A stretch of 64,000 nt of DNA from Actinobacillus equuli (GTDB lineage: Bacteria > Pseudomonadota > Gammaproteobacteria > Enterobacterales > Pasteurellaceae). The stretch's first letter is position 1. Each line of letters starts with the position of its first letter. The DNA is taken from positions 2,304,321 to 2,368,320 of the forward strand of contig NZ_LR134310.1 in the NCBI RefSeq assembly GCF_900636745.1, written 5' to 3'. Positions 47,228 through 57,689 of the stretch are shown here, piece after piece. The translations under genes were made by a program, and so were the position numbers. The notes below the pieces were generated by a model. That model ran no database searches. It was not told the origin of the DNA and saw only the letters and a list, made by a program, of their open reading frames with translations.

Positions 47228-47395
47228 TTGTGTTAAATGACAGCTGATAGGATTCAACCTGACTCAGCCGATGTTCATTCCAGTCTAGTGAATTCACACC
47301 TCGGCAAGCACTCCCATCATTTAATCCTCAAACGGCCCTAGTTGCCTTAGATTAAACTGCCTGAGTGTTGCGCCTCTCCCGCAATGAATAAATTC
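47228..47395 (-). promoter_or_regulatory. Lysine riboswitch (L box) of lysC
   Basis: On the minus strand the leader holds the conserved elements in order: AGAGGCGC (47377-47370), GCCGAGGTG (47305-47297), CATCGGCTGAG (47273-47263), a GAATCC segment, and GCTGTCA near 47244-47238. This is the E. coli lysC aptamer pattern (AGAGGCGC...GCCGAGGTG...ATCGGCTGAG...GAATCCCC...GTTGTCA). No intrinsic terminator with a T-tract is seen before the start codon, so control is probably at translation, as in E. coli. Confidence 0.93.
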
Positions 47396-47428
47396 ATTAC
47401 TTCTTTTCAATTTTGAAAAGCCTGTATA

Positions 47429-47457
47429 GAAATACCTTTTTATTAAAGTGGTGTCAA
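47429..47457 (-). promoter_or_regulatory. Possible lysC promoter
   Basis: On the minus strand TTGACA (47457-47452) and TATTTC (47434-47429) are 17 nt apart. The -10 is weak. Transcription would start near 47422, followed by a perfect hairpin, CTTTTCAA/TTGAAAAG (47403-47420), and the aptamer. Confidence 0.5.
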
Positions 47458-47597
47458 ACGATATTTATTCTGAATGAAAAGAATGCTTAAGGAATGGGCT
47501 AATTTACGGATTATTTCAGATAAAAATAAAAGAGGTCAGATCTTTAAACTTAATTTGCAAAAAATTAAGTGGATCCAACCGCTTTCAGGGAGATTAA

Positions 47598-47933
47598 TTA
47601 TTTCTCGTCTTTTACCGGAGTGGCACTTTTATGTGCAGCCATTTTTTGACGAATTTCACGGCGTTGTTTTGATAGTTCCGCATTGCGGATCATGTAATCA
47701 TCAACACGGTTTTCGTAGTCGTCACGCATATTCGCGATAATTGCTCGGATCTCTTCAACGGTCATTGAATCATTGATGTATTGATTTAAGTTATCTAATA
47801 ACAATACACGTTTTTGGTTATCACGGATTTTACGATCATTATCCGCAGTTTCACGATGTAATTTATTTTTTAAACGATAAAGATGAACATAATCCAACAT
47901 ATCTTGGAATGCTTGTTTTTTTACATCAGCCAT
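47598..47933 (-). CDS. yeeX: DUF496 protein YeeX
   Basis: This 111-residue, highly charged, coiled-coil protein matches the DUF496/UPF0265 family of E. coli Yee[38 protein letters not shown] (here [15 protein letters not shown]), [19 protein letters not shown] and [13 protein letters not shown]. The function is unknown. The gene has its own promoter region at 47950-48130 shared with the divergent ppx, and a decayed uptake-signal hairpin lies after its stop (47555-47590). Confidence 0.88.
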   Translation of the reverse strand: MADVKKQAFQDMLDYVHLYRLKNKLHRETADNDRKIRDNQKRVLLLDNLNQYINDSMTVEEIRAIIANMRDDYENRVDDYMIRNAELSKQRREIRQKMAAHKSATPVKDEK

Positions 47934-48135
47934 TTGAGAACCCTCTTGGTTAGTGAAAATAAATTAGTATAAATCCTAGACCTTTTAAACAAATTCGTCA
48001 AAATGTTTCTCAAGGGTTTGTTTATTTGCATAAATAAACATCAAAATTTTTAAAATAATGAAGAATTTGTCGATAGATTTGTATTAAAAGTGATAAAATC
48101 TTGATATTTATTCGCTCGGTTTATAAGGATATTTT

Positions 48136-49659
48136 ATGTCATCTTCAATGCAATCGTCAGTTAAACAGTCTGTGCCTAGAGAATTTGCCGCTATTGATTT
48201 GGGTTCGAACAGCTTTCATATGATTGTTGCGCGCATTGTAAATGGCTCAATCCAAATACTTTCGCGTTTGAAACGTCGAGTGCGTTTGGCGGACGGTTTA
48301 GATGAACACCGAATCTTGAGCCAAGAGGCTATTACGAGAGGTGTGGAATGTTTAGCGTTATTTGCAGACCGTTTACAAGGTTTTTCGGCGGAAAATGTGA
48401 AAGTGGTCGGAACTTATACCTTGCGCCGAGCGATCAATAACGATGAATTTTTAAAACAAGCGGCGCAAGTGTTTCCGTACCCGATTCAAATTATTTCCGG
48501 ACAAGAAGAAGCTCGTTTGATCTATTCCGGTGTGAGTCATACTCAGCCGGAAAAAGGCCGAAAATTAGTGGTTGACATCGGTGGTGGCTCAACGGAAATG
48601 ACGATCGGTGATGATTTCACTCCATTAAGAGCGGAAAGCCGTCATATGGGCTGTGTGAGCTTTGCAAATCGATTTTTCCCTCGTGGTGAACTGACGATTG
48701 AGCGATTTGATAATGCTTACCAAACGGCGATGGAAAAAATTGAGGATCTTGCTTGGGAATACCGCCAATTAGGTTGGCAAAATGTATTGGGATCTTCGGG
48801 GACGATTAAAACCGTGCAGAAAGTGTTGATTGCCAACGGGTATCGAGACGGGTTAATTACGGAAGAACGCTTACAGAATTTAATTGATATTTGCTTGCAA
48901 TTTAATTCCTTAAACGAGATCCAGTTAAAAGGTTTAATTGAAGAACGAGCGGATGTACTGATCCCGGGCTTAGCGATTTTATTAGCGCTATTTCATACCT
49001 TTAGAATTGAATCGATGCGTTATTCAAACGGGGCGATTCGTGAAGGTGTTATGTACGGCTTAGAAAAGAGCTTCCAAGTCGGGGATATTCGCCAAAGAAC
49101 GGCAGAAGCACTGGCAGAGCAATTTAACATTGATCAACAACAAGCCAATAGAGTGGAACACACGGCACTGATGCTATTTGAACAAGTTAAAAGTTGGCGC
49201 AATCGCCGCCAAGTTGCCGAGCTATGTAGTATGTTGAAATGGGCGAGTTTACTGCATGAAATCGGTATCGTTATTAATCATAATAGTGTACATCGTCATT
49301 CCGCTTATATTATTGCACATAGCGATTTACCGGGTTTTGATTCCGAGCAACAGCATTTATTGGCGATGTTGATGCGTTTTCATTTAAAGAGCTTCAAACG
49401 GAGTGAAATTCGCAGTACTAACCGCTATCAACACCGAGATATTATGACATTATTACGTTTATTTCGTCTGGCGGTGTTGCTTAATCGCCCTCGCCAAGCG
49501 ACGGTAGAGCCGAAATCGGTGAAATTAACGATTAACAATAATGAGTGGTTATTGCAGTTTGAACCCGGCTTTTTGACTCAAAACCCGCTGATTTTAGCTG
49601 AGCTGGAAGAAGAACAAAAATGTTTGATACAGCTTGATTTAGCATTAAAAACGGAATAA
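48136..49659 (+). CDS. ppx: Exopolyphosphatase
   Basis: Ppx removes terminal phosphates from long-chain polyphosphate. The 507 residues align with E. coli Ppx: REFAAIDLGSNSFHMIVARI near the start, GVECLALFADRLQGFSAENVKVVGTYTLRRA, GQEEARLIYSGVSHTQPEKGRKLVVDIGGGSTEMTIG (cut into phrases), then a helical HD-like C-terminal half (about 315-507). Length favours Ppx over GppA. Its usual partner ppk is not in the window. Confidence 0.93.
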   Translation: MSSSMQSSVKQSVPREFAAIDLGSNSFHMIVARIVNGSIQILSRLKRRVRLADGLDEHRILSQEAITRGVECLALFADRLQGFSAENVKVVGTYTLRRAINNDEFLKQAAQVFPYPIQIISGQEEARLIYSGVSHTQPEKGRKLVVDIGGGSTEMTIGDDFTPLRAESRHMGCVSFANRFFPRGELTIERFDNAYQTAMEKIEDLAWEYRQLGWQNVLGSSGTIKTVQKVLIANGYRDGLITEERLQNLIDICLQFNSLNEIQLKGLIEERADVLIPGLAILLALFHTFRIESMRYSNGAIREGVMYGLEKSFQVGDIRQRTAEALAEQFNIDQQQANRVEHTALMLFEQVKSWRNRRQVAELCSMLKWASLLHEIGIVINHNSVHRHSAYIIAHSDLPGFDSEQQHLLAMLMRFHLKSFKRSEIRSTNRYQHRDIMTLLRLFRLAVLLNRPRQATVEPKSVKLTINNNEWLLQFEPGFLTQNPLILAELEEEQKCLIQLDLALKTE

Positions 49660-49667
49660 AAATATGA

Positions 49668-49707
49668 TGAAGGCATAGACAGAATAGGGTCTATGCCTTC
49701 ATTTTTA
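49668..49707 (+). terminator. Terminator after ppx
   Basis: TGAAGGCATAGAC and GTCTATGCCTTCA form a 13-bp perfect stem around AGAATAGG, followed by TTTTTAT. Confidence 0.95.
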
Positions 49708-49778
49708 TAAAATTTGATCTAGTTCTCATTTTCTTATTTTCCCGCTTGTTATTTAGCGGATAAATCTTTACGCTATAC

Positions 49779-49790
49779 ATACTGGAGTAT
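49779..49790 (+). promoter_or_regulatory. Possible operator upstream of yhcH
   Basis: ATACT-GG-AGTAT is a perfect 12-bp palindrome at about 70 nt before yhcH, next to a TATACAT box. It may be an operator for the RpiR-type regulator encoded two genes on. Confidence 0.4.
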
Positions 49791-49849
49791 ATCTTCATTT
49801 ATGGAGTGGCTGTTGAACTAAAACAGCATTGATAAATTTATTATTGTAA

Positions 49850-50326
<477 letters not shown>

Positions 50327-50335
50327 GAGGCAGTT

Positions 50336-51208
50336 ATGTCTGCTCGAGGAAAAATATTAGATACTATCGGCGCATTACAAACCAGTTTAACTAAAACAGA
50401 GAAGAAAATTGCCTCGGCGATTTTGGCTCAACCAGAGATCCTCAGTCAGAACTCATTATCTGAAGTAGCGAAACAACTTGATGTCGGTGAAGCGACATTT
50501 ATCCGATTTTGTCGTACTTTAGGTTTTAAAGGCTATACCGATTTTAAATTGGATTTAGCCATTGAATTGGCGACCCAAGAAAAGCAAAGTAACTCAATTT
50601 TTGATACGGATGTGTCGGAAACCGATACACCGAAAGAAATTGCGATTAAATTACAAAGTAGCTTGAACAACGTGATTGCCGAAACAATCAATTTGCTCGA
50701 TTTTCAAGAATTAGAAAATGTGGTGAAAGAACTGCAAAAGGCGCAACGAATTTTCTTGTTTGGTGTAGGTTCTTCAGGTTTGACCGCGGAAGATGCCAAA
50801 CATAAATTGATGCGTATCGGCTTACAGACCGATGCGGTAACCAATAACCACTTTATGTATATGCAAGCGTCGTTGTTACGTGAGGGTGATGTGGTGATTG
50901 GGATCAGCCATTCGGGTTATTCAGATGAGGTAATTAGCTCGTTGCGTATTGCGCGTAAAAATAATGCGAAAACCGTGGCGATTACTCACCATATTCGTTC
51001 ACCCATCACCAATGTTGCTGATTATGTATTGATTAACGGCAATCGCCAGGGGCATATGCAGGGCGATTCTATCGGTACTAAAATGTCACAATTGTTCGTG
51101 TTAGATCTTATCTACGCTTTATTAGTTAAAGCAGAGCCGGAAAAATCAATTCAACAAAAACAAAAAACGTTGGATGTGATTTTGGAACAACGTGTTCACG
51201 GCCGATAA
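50336..51208 (+). CDS. RpiR/MurR-family transcriptional regulator with SIS domain
   Basis: This 290-residue regulator has an N-terminal helix-turn-helix (LTKTEKKIASAILAQPEILSQNSLSEVAKQLDVGEATFIRFCRTLGFKGYTDFK, given as phrases) and a SIS sugar-phosphate domain from about 125 (IFLFGVGSSGLTAEDAKHKL, VIGISHSGYSDEV). Haemophilus SiaR, which responds to glucosamine-6-phosphate with cAMP-CRP, is of this type. It is the second gene after yhcH, so it probably controls that pair, and perhaps other sialic acid genes elsewhere. An inverted uptake-signal pair follows. Confidence 0.88.
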   Translation: MSARGKILDTIGALQTSLTKTEKKIASAILAQPEILSQNSLSEVAKQLDVGEATFIRFCRTLGFKGYTDFKLDLAIELATQEKQSNSIFDTDVSETDTPKEIAIKLQSSLNNVIAETINLLDFQELENVVKELQKAQRIFLFGVGSSGLTAEDAKHKLMRIGLQTDAVTNNHFMYMQASLLREGDVVIGISHSGYSDEVISSLRIARKNNAKTVAITHHIRSPITNVADYVLINGNRQGHMQGDSIGTKMSQLFVLDLIYALLVKAEPEKSIQQKQKTLDVILEQRVHGR

Positions 51209-51218
51209 TTTTTGTTTT

Positions 51219-51264
51219 ACAAGCGGTTAAATTTGCAGAATTTTTTGCAAATTTAACCGCTTTA
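51219..51264. repeat. Inverted uptake-signal pair after the RpiR gene
   Basis: ACAAGCGGT (51219-51227) with TAAATTTGC and ACCGCTTTA (51256-51264) with AAATTTA face each other around TTTTTTGCAAAT. It separates the regulator gene from serC and can terminate. Confidence 0.9.
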
Positions 51265-51354
51265 TTTTTTTATCTAAAAAAGTGCTTTCAAAATGACGAA
51301 TGTTTTCGCTAGAATGATCGAATCCGTTTTAAAGAAACATAAGAGGCAAACACA

Positions 51355-52443
51355 ATGACACAAGTTTATAATTTCAGTGCAGGCCCGGCAATGATGCCAA
51401 AAGCCGTTTTAGAACAAGCGCAACAAGAATTATTAAATTGGCAAAACCAAGGTACTTCGGTGATGGAAGTTAGCCATCGCGGTAAGTTTTTTATGGAACT
51501 TGCAACGCAATCTGAGCAAGATTTTCGTGAGGTTTATAACATTCCGCAAAATTATAAAATTCTGTTTTTGCAAGGCGGTGCACGTGGGCAATTTGCTGCA
51601 GTGCCAATGAACTTAATTGGAGCAAAGGGTAAAGCACTTTATCTCAATAGCGGTCATTGGTCGGGGATGGCGGCAAAAGAAGCACGTAATTTCTGTGAAA
51701 TTGATGAAATTAATATCGTTGAAAAAGATCAAAATGGCGTGATTGCGGTAACCCGTACCGATTTTAGTGATATTGCCGAACAGTATGATTATGTTCATTA
51801 TTGCACAAATGAAACGATAACCGGTGTGCAAATTAAGCAGATCCCAAATGTGGGCAATGCGGTATTGGTCGCAGATATGTCGTCTGATATTCTTTCAACT
51901 CAAATTGATATCAGCAAATTTGGTTTAATTTATGCAGGTGCGCAAAAAAACCTGGGGCCGGCAGGTATTACGATTGTGATTGTACGTGAAGATCTGATTG
52001 GTAAAGCTCGCACGGCAACCCCTTCGATTTGGAACTATGAAACACAAGTCAATGCTGATTCGATGATTAATACACCACCTACATTCGCTTGGTATTTATG
52101 TTCACTAGTATTTAAACATTTAATCAAAGAGGGCGGTTTGGCGGCGGTTGAAAAACGTAATGCGGCAAAAGCGGAATTACTTTATAACTACTTGAACAAC
52201 AGTTCTTTCTATCGTAATTATATTGCGGAAGCAAATCGTTCGGTAATGAATGTGACATTTACCACTGATGATGATGAGTTAAATGCAAAATTTGTGGCGG
52301 AAGCGACCGCTTGCGGGTTACACGCCTTAAAAGGACACAAAGTATTAGGCGGTATGCGTGCGTCAATTTATAACGCAATGCCGATTGAAGGTGTAGAAGC
52401 ATTAATCCAATTTATGGATAAATTTGCACAAGAAAATGCATAA
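51355..52443 (+). CDS. serC: Phosphoserine aminotransferase
   Basis: SerC transfers an amino group from glutamate in serine and pyridoxal phosphate synthesis. The 362 residues show VYNFSAGPAMMPKAVLEQAQ at the start, SVMEVSHRGKFFM, LFLQGGARGQFAAVPMNL, and the PLP lysine in LIYAGAQKNLGPAGITIVIV. hisC follows after a terminator and aroA is next, the serC/hisC/aroA neighbourhood. Confidence 0.97.
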   Translation: MTQVYNFSAGPAMMPKAVLEQAQQELLNWQNQGTSVMEVSHRGKFFMELATQSEQDFREVYNIPQNYKILFLQGGARGQFAAVPMNLIGAKGKALYLNSGHWSGMAAKEARNFCEIDEINIVEKDQNGVIAVTRTDFSDIAEQYDYVHYCTNETITGVQIKQIPNVGNAVLVADMSSDILSTQIDISKFGLIYAGAQKNLGPAGITIVIVREDLIGKARTATPSIWNYETQVNADSMINTPPTFAWYLCSLVFKHLIKEGGLAAVEKRNAAKAELLYNYLNNSSFYRNYIAEANRSVMNVTFTTDDDELNAKFVAEATACGLHALKGHKVLGGMRASIYNAMPIEGVEALIQFMDKFAQENA

Positions 52444-52460
52444 TCTTTAAAATATTACTG

Positions 52461-52487
52461 AGGCTATCCGGTGGGATAGCCTTTTTT
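52461..52487 (+). terminator. Terminator after serC
   Basis: AGGCTATCC and GGATAGCCT pair around GGTG, followed by TTTTTT. Confidence 0.93.
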
Positions 52488-52630
52488 ATGGATATGATTT
52501 TACGCCAGCTAGCTGAAGAATTAATCGTGTATTAATATCTTTCCATCTGTAACGTATTTTTTACTGGTAAAGATTAAAATTCTCTAATACAATCCAACAA
52601 CTCAATAAAAATAATGTTACAGAGGTAAAA

Positions 52631-53725
52631 ATGCAATTTATCAACATCGCCAATGAGGGCGTGAAATCCCTTTCTCCTTACCAAGCAGGTAAACCGATTG
52701 AAGAATTAGAACGTGAGCTTGGTATCAGCAATATTATTAAACTGGCTTCTAATGAAAATCCGTTCGGTTTCCCTGAAAGTGCAAAACAAGCGATTATTAA
52801 TCAATTAAATGATCTCACTCGTTATCCGGATGCAAACGGCTTTGAATTAAAAGCGGCTATTTCAAAAAAATTCGGCGTACAAGCAACCCAAATTACCTTG
52901 GGTAACGGCTCAAATGATTTATTGGAATTATTTACACATACTTTTGCCAGTGAGCAGGATGAAATCATTTATTCTCAATATGCCTTTATCGTGTATCCAT
53001 TAGTGACTAAAGCGATTAATGCGGTGGCTCGTGAAATTCCGGCGAAAAATTGGGGACACGATTTAGATGCGTTTCTTGCTGCAGTCAATGAAAAAACCAA
53101 ACTGATTTTTATTGCTAATCCGAACAACCCGACCGGTAATTTCTTAACCGAAGCGGAAATTGATGCTTTCTTAGCGAAAGTGCCGGCAAATGTGATTGTG
53201 GTATTAGATGAAGCATACACCGAATTTACAGAGGCTTCCGAACGTGTTGATTCATTCGGTTTATTAGCAAAATATCCGAATTTAATTGTTTCTCGTTCAC
53301 TTTCCAAAGCGTATGGACTTGCCGGATTACGAATCGGTTATGCAGTATCGAATCCAGAAATTGCCGATTTGCTAAACCGCGTACGCCAGCCGTTTAACTG
53401 TAACAGCCTTGCATTGGCTTCAGCGATTGCGGTAATGAATGACGATGCCTTTGTGGAAAAAGTTGCGGAAAATAACCGCCAAGAGATGCAACGCTATGAA
53501 GCATTCTGCCAAGGACAAGGTTTGGATTATATTCCTTCCAAAGGTAACTTTATTACGATTGATTTCAAACGTCCGGCAGCACCGATTTATGAAGCCTTGT
53601 TACGTGAAGGCGTGATTGTTCGTCCGATTGCAGGTTATGGTATGCCGAATCATTTACGTATCAGTATTGGTTTACCGGCAGAAAATGACCGCCTGTTTGC
53701 CGCATTAGTAAAAGTATTAGGCTAA
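52631..53725 (+). CDS. hisC: Histidinol-phosphate aminotransferase
   Basis: HisC performs the transamination step in histidine synthesis. The 364 residues have the class I/II aminotransferase pattern: NIIKLASNENPFGFPESAKQAI, LFIANPNNPTGNFL, and the PLP lysine in SRSLSKAYGLAGLRIGYAVS. It lies outside any his operon, 15 nt before aroA, so it may also act on aromatic or phenylpyruvate-type substrates, as seen for HisC paralogues near aro genes. That second role is an inference. Confidence 0.93.
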   Translation: MQFINIANEGVKSLSPYQAGKPIEELERELGISNIIKLASNENPFGFPESAKQAIINQLNDLTRYPDANGFELKAAISKKFGVQATQITLGNGSNDLLELFTHTFASEQDEIIYSQYAFIVYPLVTKAINAVAREIPAKNWGHDLDAFLAAVNEKTKLIFIANPNNPTGNFLTEAEIDAFLAKVPANVIVVLDEAYTEFTEASERVDSFGLLAKYPNLIVSRSLSKAYGLAGLRIGYAVSNPEIADLLNRVRQPFNCNSLALASAIAVMNDDAFVEKVAENNRQEMQRYEAFCQGQGLDYIPSKGNFITIDFKRPAAPIYEALLREGVIVRPIAGYGMPNHLRISIGLPAENDRLFAALVKVLG

Positions 53726-53740
53726 TTTAAGAGAATACAG

Positions 53741-55039
53741 ATGGAAAAAATTACATTAGCACCGATCAGCCGTGTTGAAGGCGAGATTAATTTACCCGGC
53801 TCAAAAAGCCTTTCGAATCGAGCGTTATTATTAGCTGCTTTGGCGAAAGGCACGACTAAAGTTACCAATTTATTAGACAGTGATGATATTCGCCATATGC
53901 TCAATGCATTAAAAGCATTAGGCGTGAATTATTCATTATCGGAAGATAAGACCGTTTGTACTGTTGAAGGAATTGGCGGCGCATTTAATTGGCAAAATGG
54001 GTTATCGTTATTTTTAGGTAACGCAGGTACGGCAATGCGCCCGTTAACCGCTGCATTATGTTTAAAAGGTGCAAGCGAAGCGGAAGTTATTCTAACCGGC
54101 GAACCTCGTATGAAAGAGCGCCCGATCAAACACTTGGTTGATGCCCTTCGCCAAGTGGGTGCAAGCGTTCAATATTTGGAAAATGAAGGTTATCCGCCGC
54201 TAGCAATCCGAAACAGTGGCCTAAAAGGCGGAAAAGTACAAATTGACGGTTCGATTTCCAGCCAATTTTTAACCGCTTTACTGATGGCGGCACCGCTTGC
54301 CGAAGGCGATATGGAAATTGAAATTATCGGTGAACTGGTATCAAAACCTTATATTGATATTACCTTAGCGATGATGAAAGATTTTGGGGTAAATGTTGAG
54401 AACCAAAATTATCAGACCTTTGTGGTAAAAGGTAACCAAAGCTACATTTCTCCGGAGAAATATTTGGTAGAAGGTGATGCATCATCCGCTTCTTATTTCT
54501 TAGCGGCAGGTGCGATTAAAGGTAAAGTGAAGGTGACCGGTATTGGTAAAAATTCGATCCAAGGTGACCGCTTGTTTGCCAATGTGCTAGAAGCGATGGG
54601 GGCTAAAATCACTTGGGGTGACGATTTTATCCAAGCGGAGCAAGGTGAGCTTAAAGGTGTAGATATGGATATGAACCATATTCCGGATGCAGCAATGACG
54701 ATTGCGACTACCGCATTATTTGCCGAAGGGGAAACGATTATTCGCAATATTTATAACTGGCGTGTCAAAGAAACAGATCGTTTAGCGGCGATGGCAACCG
54801 AATTGCGCAAAGTGGGAGCAACCGTTGAAGAAGGCGAAGATTTTATTCGTATTCAGCCTTTGCCACTCACGCAATTCCAACATGCTGAAATTGCAACCTA
54901 TAATGATCACCGTATGGCGATGTGTTTCTCGTTGATTGCATTGTCTGATACACCGGTGACAATTTTAGATCCGAAATGTACGGCGAAAACGTTCCCGACC
55001 TATTTCAATGAATTTGAGAAGTTGTCGGAAAGAACATAA
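53741..55039 (+). CDS. aroA: 3-Phosphoshikimate 1-carboxyvinyltransferase (EPSP synthase)
   Basis: AroA joins shikimate-3-phosphate and PEP to give EPSP, the substrate of AroC. The 432 residues carry the class I signatures [35 protein letters not shown] and [18 protein letters not shown], plus NDHRMAMCF near the end. Gly in LGNAGTAMR is the glyphosate-sensitive form. It follows hisC directly and is likely part of the same transcript. An inverted uptake-signal pair follows. Confidence 0.97.
   Translation: MEKITLAPISRVEGEINLPGSKSLSNRALLLAALAKGTTKVTNLLDSDDIRHMLNALKALGVNYSLSEDKTVCTVEGIGGAFNWQNGLSLFLGNAGTAMRPLTAALCLKGASEAEVILTGEPRMKERPIKHLVDALRQVGASVQYLENEGYPPLAIRNSGLKGGKVQIDGSISSQFLTALLMAAPLAEGDMEIEIIGELVSKPYIDITLAMMKDFGVNVENQNYQTFVVKGNQSYISPEKYLVEGDASSASYFLAAGAIKGKVKVTGIGKNSIQGDRLFANVLEAMGAKITWGDDFIQAEQGELKGVDMDMNHIPDAAMTIATTALFAEGETIIRNIYNWRVKETDRLAAMATELRKVGATVEEGEDFIRIQPLPLTQFQHAEIATYNDHRMAMCFSLIALSDTPVTILDPKCTAKTFPTYFNEFEKLSERT
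54567..54575. repeat. Uptake signal core inside aroA
   Basis: ACCGCTTGT is a full reverse core, encoding part of GDRLF. The tail is not conserved. Confidence 0.7.
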
Positions 55040-55048
55040 AAAGCGATA

Positions 55049-55094
55049 ATAAGCGGTTAAATTTGTAAAAAAATTTGCAAATTTAACCGCTTTT
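55049..55094. repeat. Inverted uptake-signal pair after aroA
   Basis: ATAAGCGGT (55049-55057) with TAAATTTG and ACCGCTTTT (55086-55094) with CAAATTTA face each other around AAAAAAATTTGC. It begins 10 nt after the aroA stop and probably terminates hisC-aroA. Confidence 0.9.
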
Positions 55095-55105
55095 TTATGT
55101 ATGGA

Positions 55106-55144
55106 TATAAGTTTTAATTCATTTAAATTGCATAAATATTCATT
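55106..55144 (+). promoter_or_regulatory. Tandem ARG boxes upstream of argA
   Basis: Two 18-bp boxes, TATAAGTTTTAATTCATT (55106-55123) and ATTGCATAAATATTCATT (55127-55144), are separated by exactly 3 bp. Each matches the ARG-box consensus TNTGAATWWWWATTCANW at all but two informative positions. The 3-bp spacing is the ArgR operator standard. The second box contains the likely -35 TTGCAT, with TACATT or TATACA as -10. Confidence 0.9.
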
Positions 55145-55185
55145 TTGGTATACATTTATCAGAAACAAAAAATAATGAGGAAGTT

Positions 55186-56499
55186 ATGCGTAACACAGAA
55201 TTAGTCCAGTGGTTTAGACAATCCACGCCTTACGTAAATATGCACAGAGAGAAAACCTTTGTGATTATGTTAGACGGTAATGCGATTGCTCACCCGAATT
55301 TTATTAATATTACCAACGATATCGGTTTGCTCCACAGTTTAGGCATCAAGTTGGTGATCGTGTTTGGTGCACGAGGTCAAATTGATGAGTTGTTAGCAAA
55401 AAATCAGATGAGTTCCGCTTATCATAATAATATCCGTATTACCGATAGCAAAACGTTAGAAGTAGTGAAGCAAGCGGTTGGCGGATTGCATTATGATATT
55501 TTTTCTCGTTTGTCGCTGCGTTTGCCGAACTCGCCTGTACTGAATGTGGTTAGCAGCAATGCGGTATTAGCGCAGCCGTTAGGTGTGATTGATGGTGTGG
55601 ATTACGGTTTAAGCGGTAAGATTCGCCGGATTAATATCGAAGGGATTCAGCAGCAATTAGCGCAAGATTCGATTGTGGTTATTGGTCCGATTGCGCCTTC
55701 GGTTACCGGCGAAATGTTTAATTTACCGTTTGAGGAAATTGCAACGCAAATTGCGATTAAGTTAAAAGCGGATAAGTTAATCGGCTTTTGCGATCAGCAA
55801 GGGATCTTGGATCAAAACGGCAAAGTATTGTCGGATTTACATCCTCGTGAAGCCAAACGTTATTTAACGCAATTTATTGAATCCGGACAATACCACAATT
55901 CCGCTGCGCGTTTTTTACAAGCAGCCATTGAAGCTTGCCATGCCGGCATTAAACGTTCGCATTTGCTGAGTTATAAAGAAGACGGCTCATTACTTCAAGA
56001 GTTGTTCTCTCGTGACGGTATCGGTACGCAGTTATCGGAAGAGAGTTCGGAAAATATTCGTTTGGCTACTTCGTTTGATATTCCCGGTTTATTAAATCTT
56101 ATTCGACCGCTTGAAGAGCAGGGTATTTTAGTAAAACGTTCACGTGAACAGCTGGAAATGGAGATTAGTCATTATACGATTATTGAACGTGACGGTATTG
56201 TGATTGCCTGTGCGGCACTGAATCATTATCCGGAAGAAAAAATGGCGGAAATGGCGTGTGTGGCGGTGCATCCTGATTATCGAGATTCATCGCGAGGCGA
56301 TGTGTTATTAGAAGCGATTAAACGTAGAGCTTATAAATTACAGGTCGAGAAATTGTTTGTATTAACCACTCGCACAACACAGTGGTTCCAAGAGCGAGGC
56401 TTTGTGGTATCCGGTACGGAAGATTTACCGAAAGAGAAACGAGAACATTACAATTACCAAAGAATGTCAAAGATTTTGATTTTAGATCTTAATCAATAA
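55186..56499 (+). CDS. argA: N-acetylglutamate synthase
   Basis: ArgA acetylates glutamate in the first step of arginine synthesis and is feedback-inhibited by arginine. The 437 residues combine an amino-acid-kinase domain ([32 protein letters not shown]) with a C-terminal GNAT acetyltransferase ([40 protein letters not shown]). ArgR boxes lie just upstream. A terminator follows at 56525. Confidence 0.96.
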   Translation: MRNTELVQWFRQSTPYVNMHREKTFVIMLDGNAIAHPNFINITNDIGLLHSLGIKLVIVFGARGQIDELLAKNQMSSAYHNNIRITDSKTLEVVKQAVGGLHYDIFSRLSLRLPNSPVLNVVSSNAVLAQPLGVIDGVDYGLSGKIRRINIEGIQQQLAQDSIVVIGPIAPSVTGEMFNLPFEEIATQIAIKLKADKLIGFCDQQGILDQNGKVLSDLHPREAKRYLTQFIESGQYHNSAARFLQAAIEACHAGIKRSHLLSYKEDGSLLQELFSRDGIGTQLSEESSENIRLATSFDIPGLLNLIRPLEEQGILVKRSREQLEMEISHYTIIERDGIVIACAALNHYPEEKMAEMACVAVHPDYRDSSRGDVLLEAIKRRAYKLQVEKLFVLTTRTTQWFQERGFVVSGTEDLPKEKREHYNYQRMSKILILDLNQ

Positions 56500-56524
56500 G
56501 CGATTAAACCTATCATCAATAATG

Positions 56525-56552
56525 AAAGTGCGAGAGCTTTCTCTCGTGCTAT
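56525..56552 (+). terminator. Terminator after argA
   Basis: AGTGCGAGAG and CTCTCGTGCT pair imperfectly around CTTT, followed by ATTTATC. The T-tract is weak. Confidence 0.65.
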
Positions 56553-56643
56553 TTATCTCCTCAAAAAATAAAGGTACGAGTGAGGCACTCGCGCCAGTAA
56601 GTGCAGGTTGCATCTTAATTTTGCAAAAAATGATATAAATTTG

Positions 56644-56652
56644 ACCGCTTGT
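56644..56652. repeat. Uptake signal core after the LysR gene
   Basis: ACCGCTTGT is a full reverse core, ending at the LysR gene stop, with CAAATTTATATC on the other strand as its tail. Confidence 0.8.
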
Positions 56653-57548
56653 TATTTCATTAAATATTGCTGTCTTTCTTGCATTAATTTACTAAGAAAT
56701 TCAATTAATACTTTTACCTTTGGTGATAAGTAGCGGCGGTGCGGATATAAAAGGCTAATATCAATCGCATGTTGTTTGTACTGGGGCAAAATCTCGACTA
56801 GTTGGCCGGCACCCAATTCTTCTTTAGCTAAAAAGAGCGGTAAATTGACAATACCTTGTCCGGCTTTTGCCATTTGTAGCAGTGCATAACCATTATTTGA
56901 CATAATATGCGGCGTGGGCTTGAATTTTATTTTTTGATCATTCTCTTCAAATAACCATTGTTGATGGTTTTCATAGAGTAAGCAAGTATGGTGCGCCAGA
57001 TGTTCCAGCCTTTCGGGTGTGCCGTGTGCGGCTAAATATTCCGGTGATGCAAGCAGTATCAGCTCCGATTGTGCAATACGTTTTGCAACAATTGAACTGT
57101 CTTCAAGCGAACCGATTCTTAATACTAGGTCATAGCCTTCCGCGACAACATCAACACGGCGATCACTAAATTCAATATTAAGCTGAATATTGGGATAAGT
57201 AGCTATAAATTGACCTAAATAAGGTGCAACAAAGCGCGAACCGAAGTCCATCGGCAGTGAAATTGTGATTTTTCCTTGTAATGTAGAGGTAATATTGCTT
57301 ACACTATTCTCCGCATCTTTTAACTCGTTAAGAATTGGCAGGCATCGCTGGTAATAAAGTAATCCGGCTTCTGTCGGAGTAATCTTACGAGTTGTACGGT
57401 GAAGTAATCTTACATTAAGATGTTCTTCAAGCTGAGCAATAAGTTTACTTGCCATTGCCAACGAAATTTGTTCAAGCTGAGCGGCTTGAGTGAAACTTTG
57501 TGTTTCGATCACTCGGCAAAAAAGATTAATTGCGTTGAGTTTGTCCAT
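56652..57548 (-). CDS. LysR-family transcriptional regulator
   Basis: This 298-residue LysR protein has the N-terminal winged helix (DKLNAINLFCRVIETQSFTQAAQLEQISLAMASKLIAQLEEHLNVRLLHRTTRKITPTEAG, given as phrases) and an effector domain of two lobes. It belongs to the CrgA/AaeR/YafC-like subgroup by its start. The ATG at 57548 is preceded by GAGAAAG; a longer reading to 57623 adds 25 residues without homology. It is divergent from topA across 141 nt. The target is unknown. Confidence 0.85.
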   Translation of the reverse strand: MDKLNAINLFCRVIETQSFTQAAQLEQISLAMASKLIAQLEEHLNVRLLHRTTRKITPTEAGLLYYQRCLPILNELKDAENSVSNITSTLQGKITISLPMDFGSRFVAPYLGQFIATYPNIQLNIEFSDRRVDVVAEGYDLVLRIGSLEDSSIVAKRIAQSELILLASPEYLAAHGTPERLEHLAHHTCLLYENHQQWLFEENDQKIKFKPTPHIMSNNGYALLQMAKAGQGIVNLPLFLAKEELGAGQLVEILPQYKQHAIDISLLYPHRRYLSPKVKVLIEFLSKLMQERQQYLMK

Positions 57549-57689
57549 AATTTCTTTCTCTAGATATTGTCTTTTATTACTAGGCTTGCTATTGTCGACA
57601 TATTTTGGGTCAATTAGTATCAAATATCAACCAGAAAGAAATAAACTATAATATATTTCTTGAATTATTTACATTTTAGGTAGTTATTA

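Noticed and set aside
47474..47740. Plus-strand frame between lysC and yeeX
   Set aside because: It overlaps yeeX in antisense, lacks homology, and the area is explained by the lysC promoter and the yeeX 3' region.
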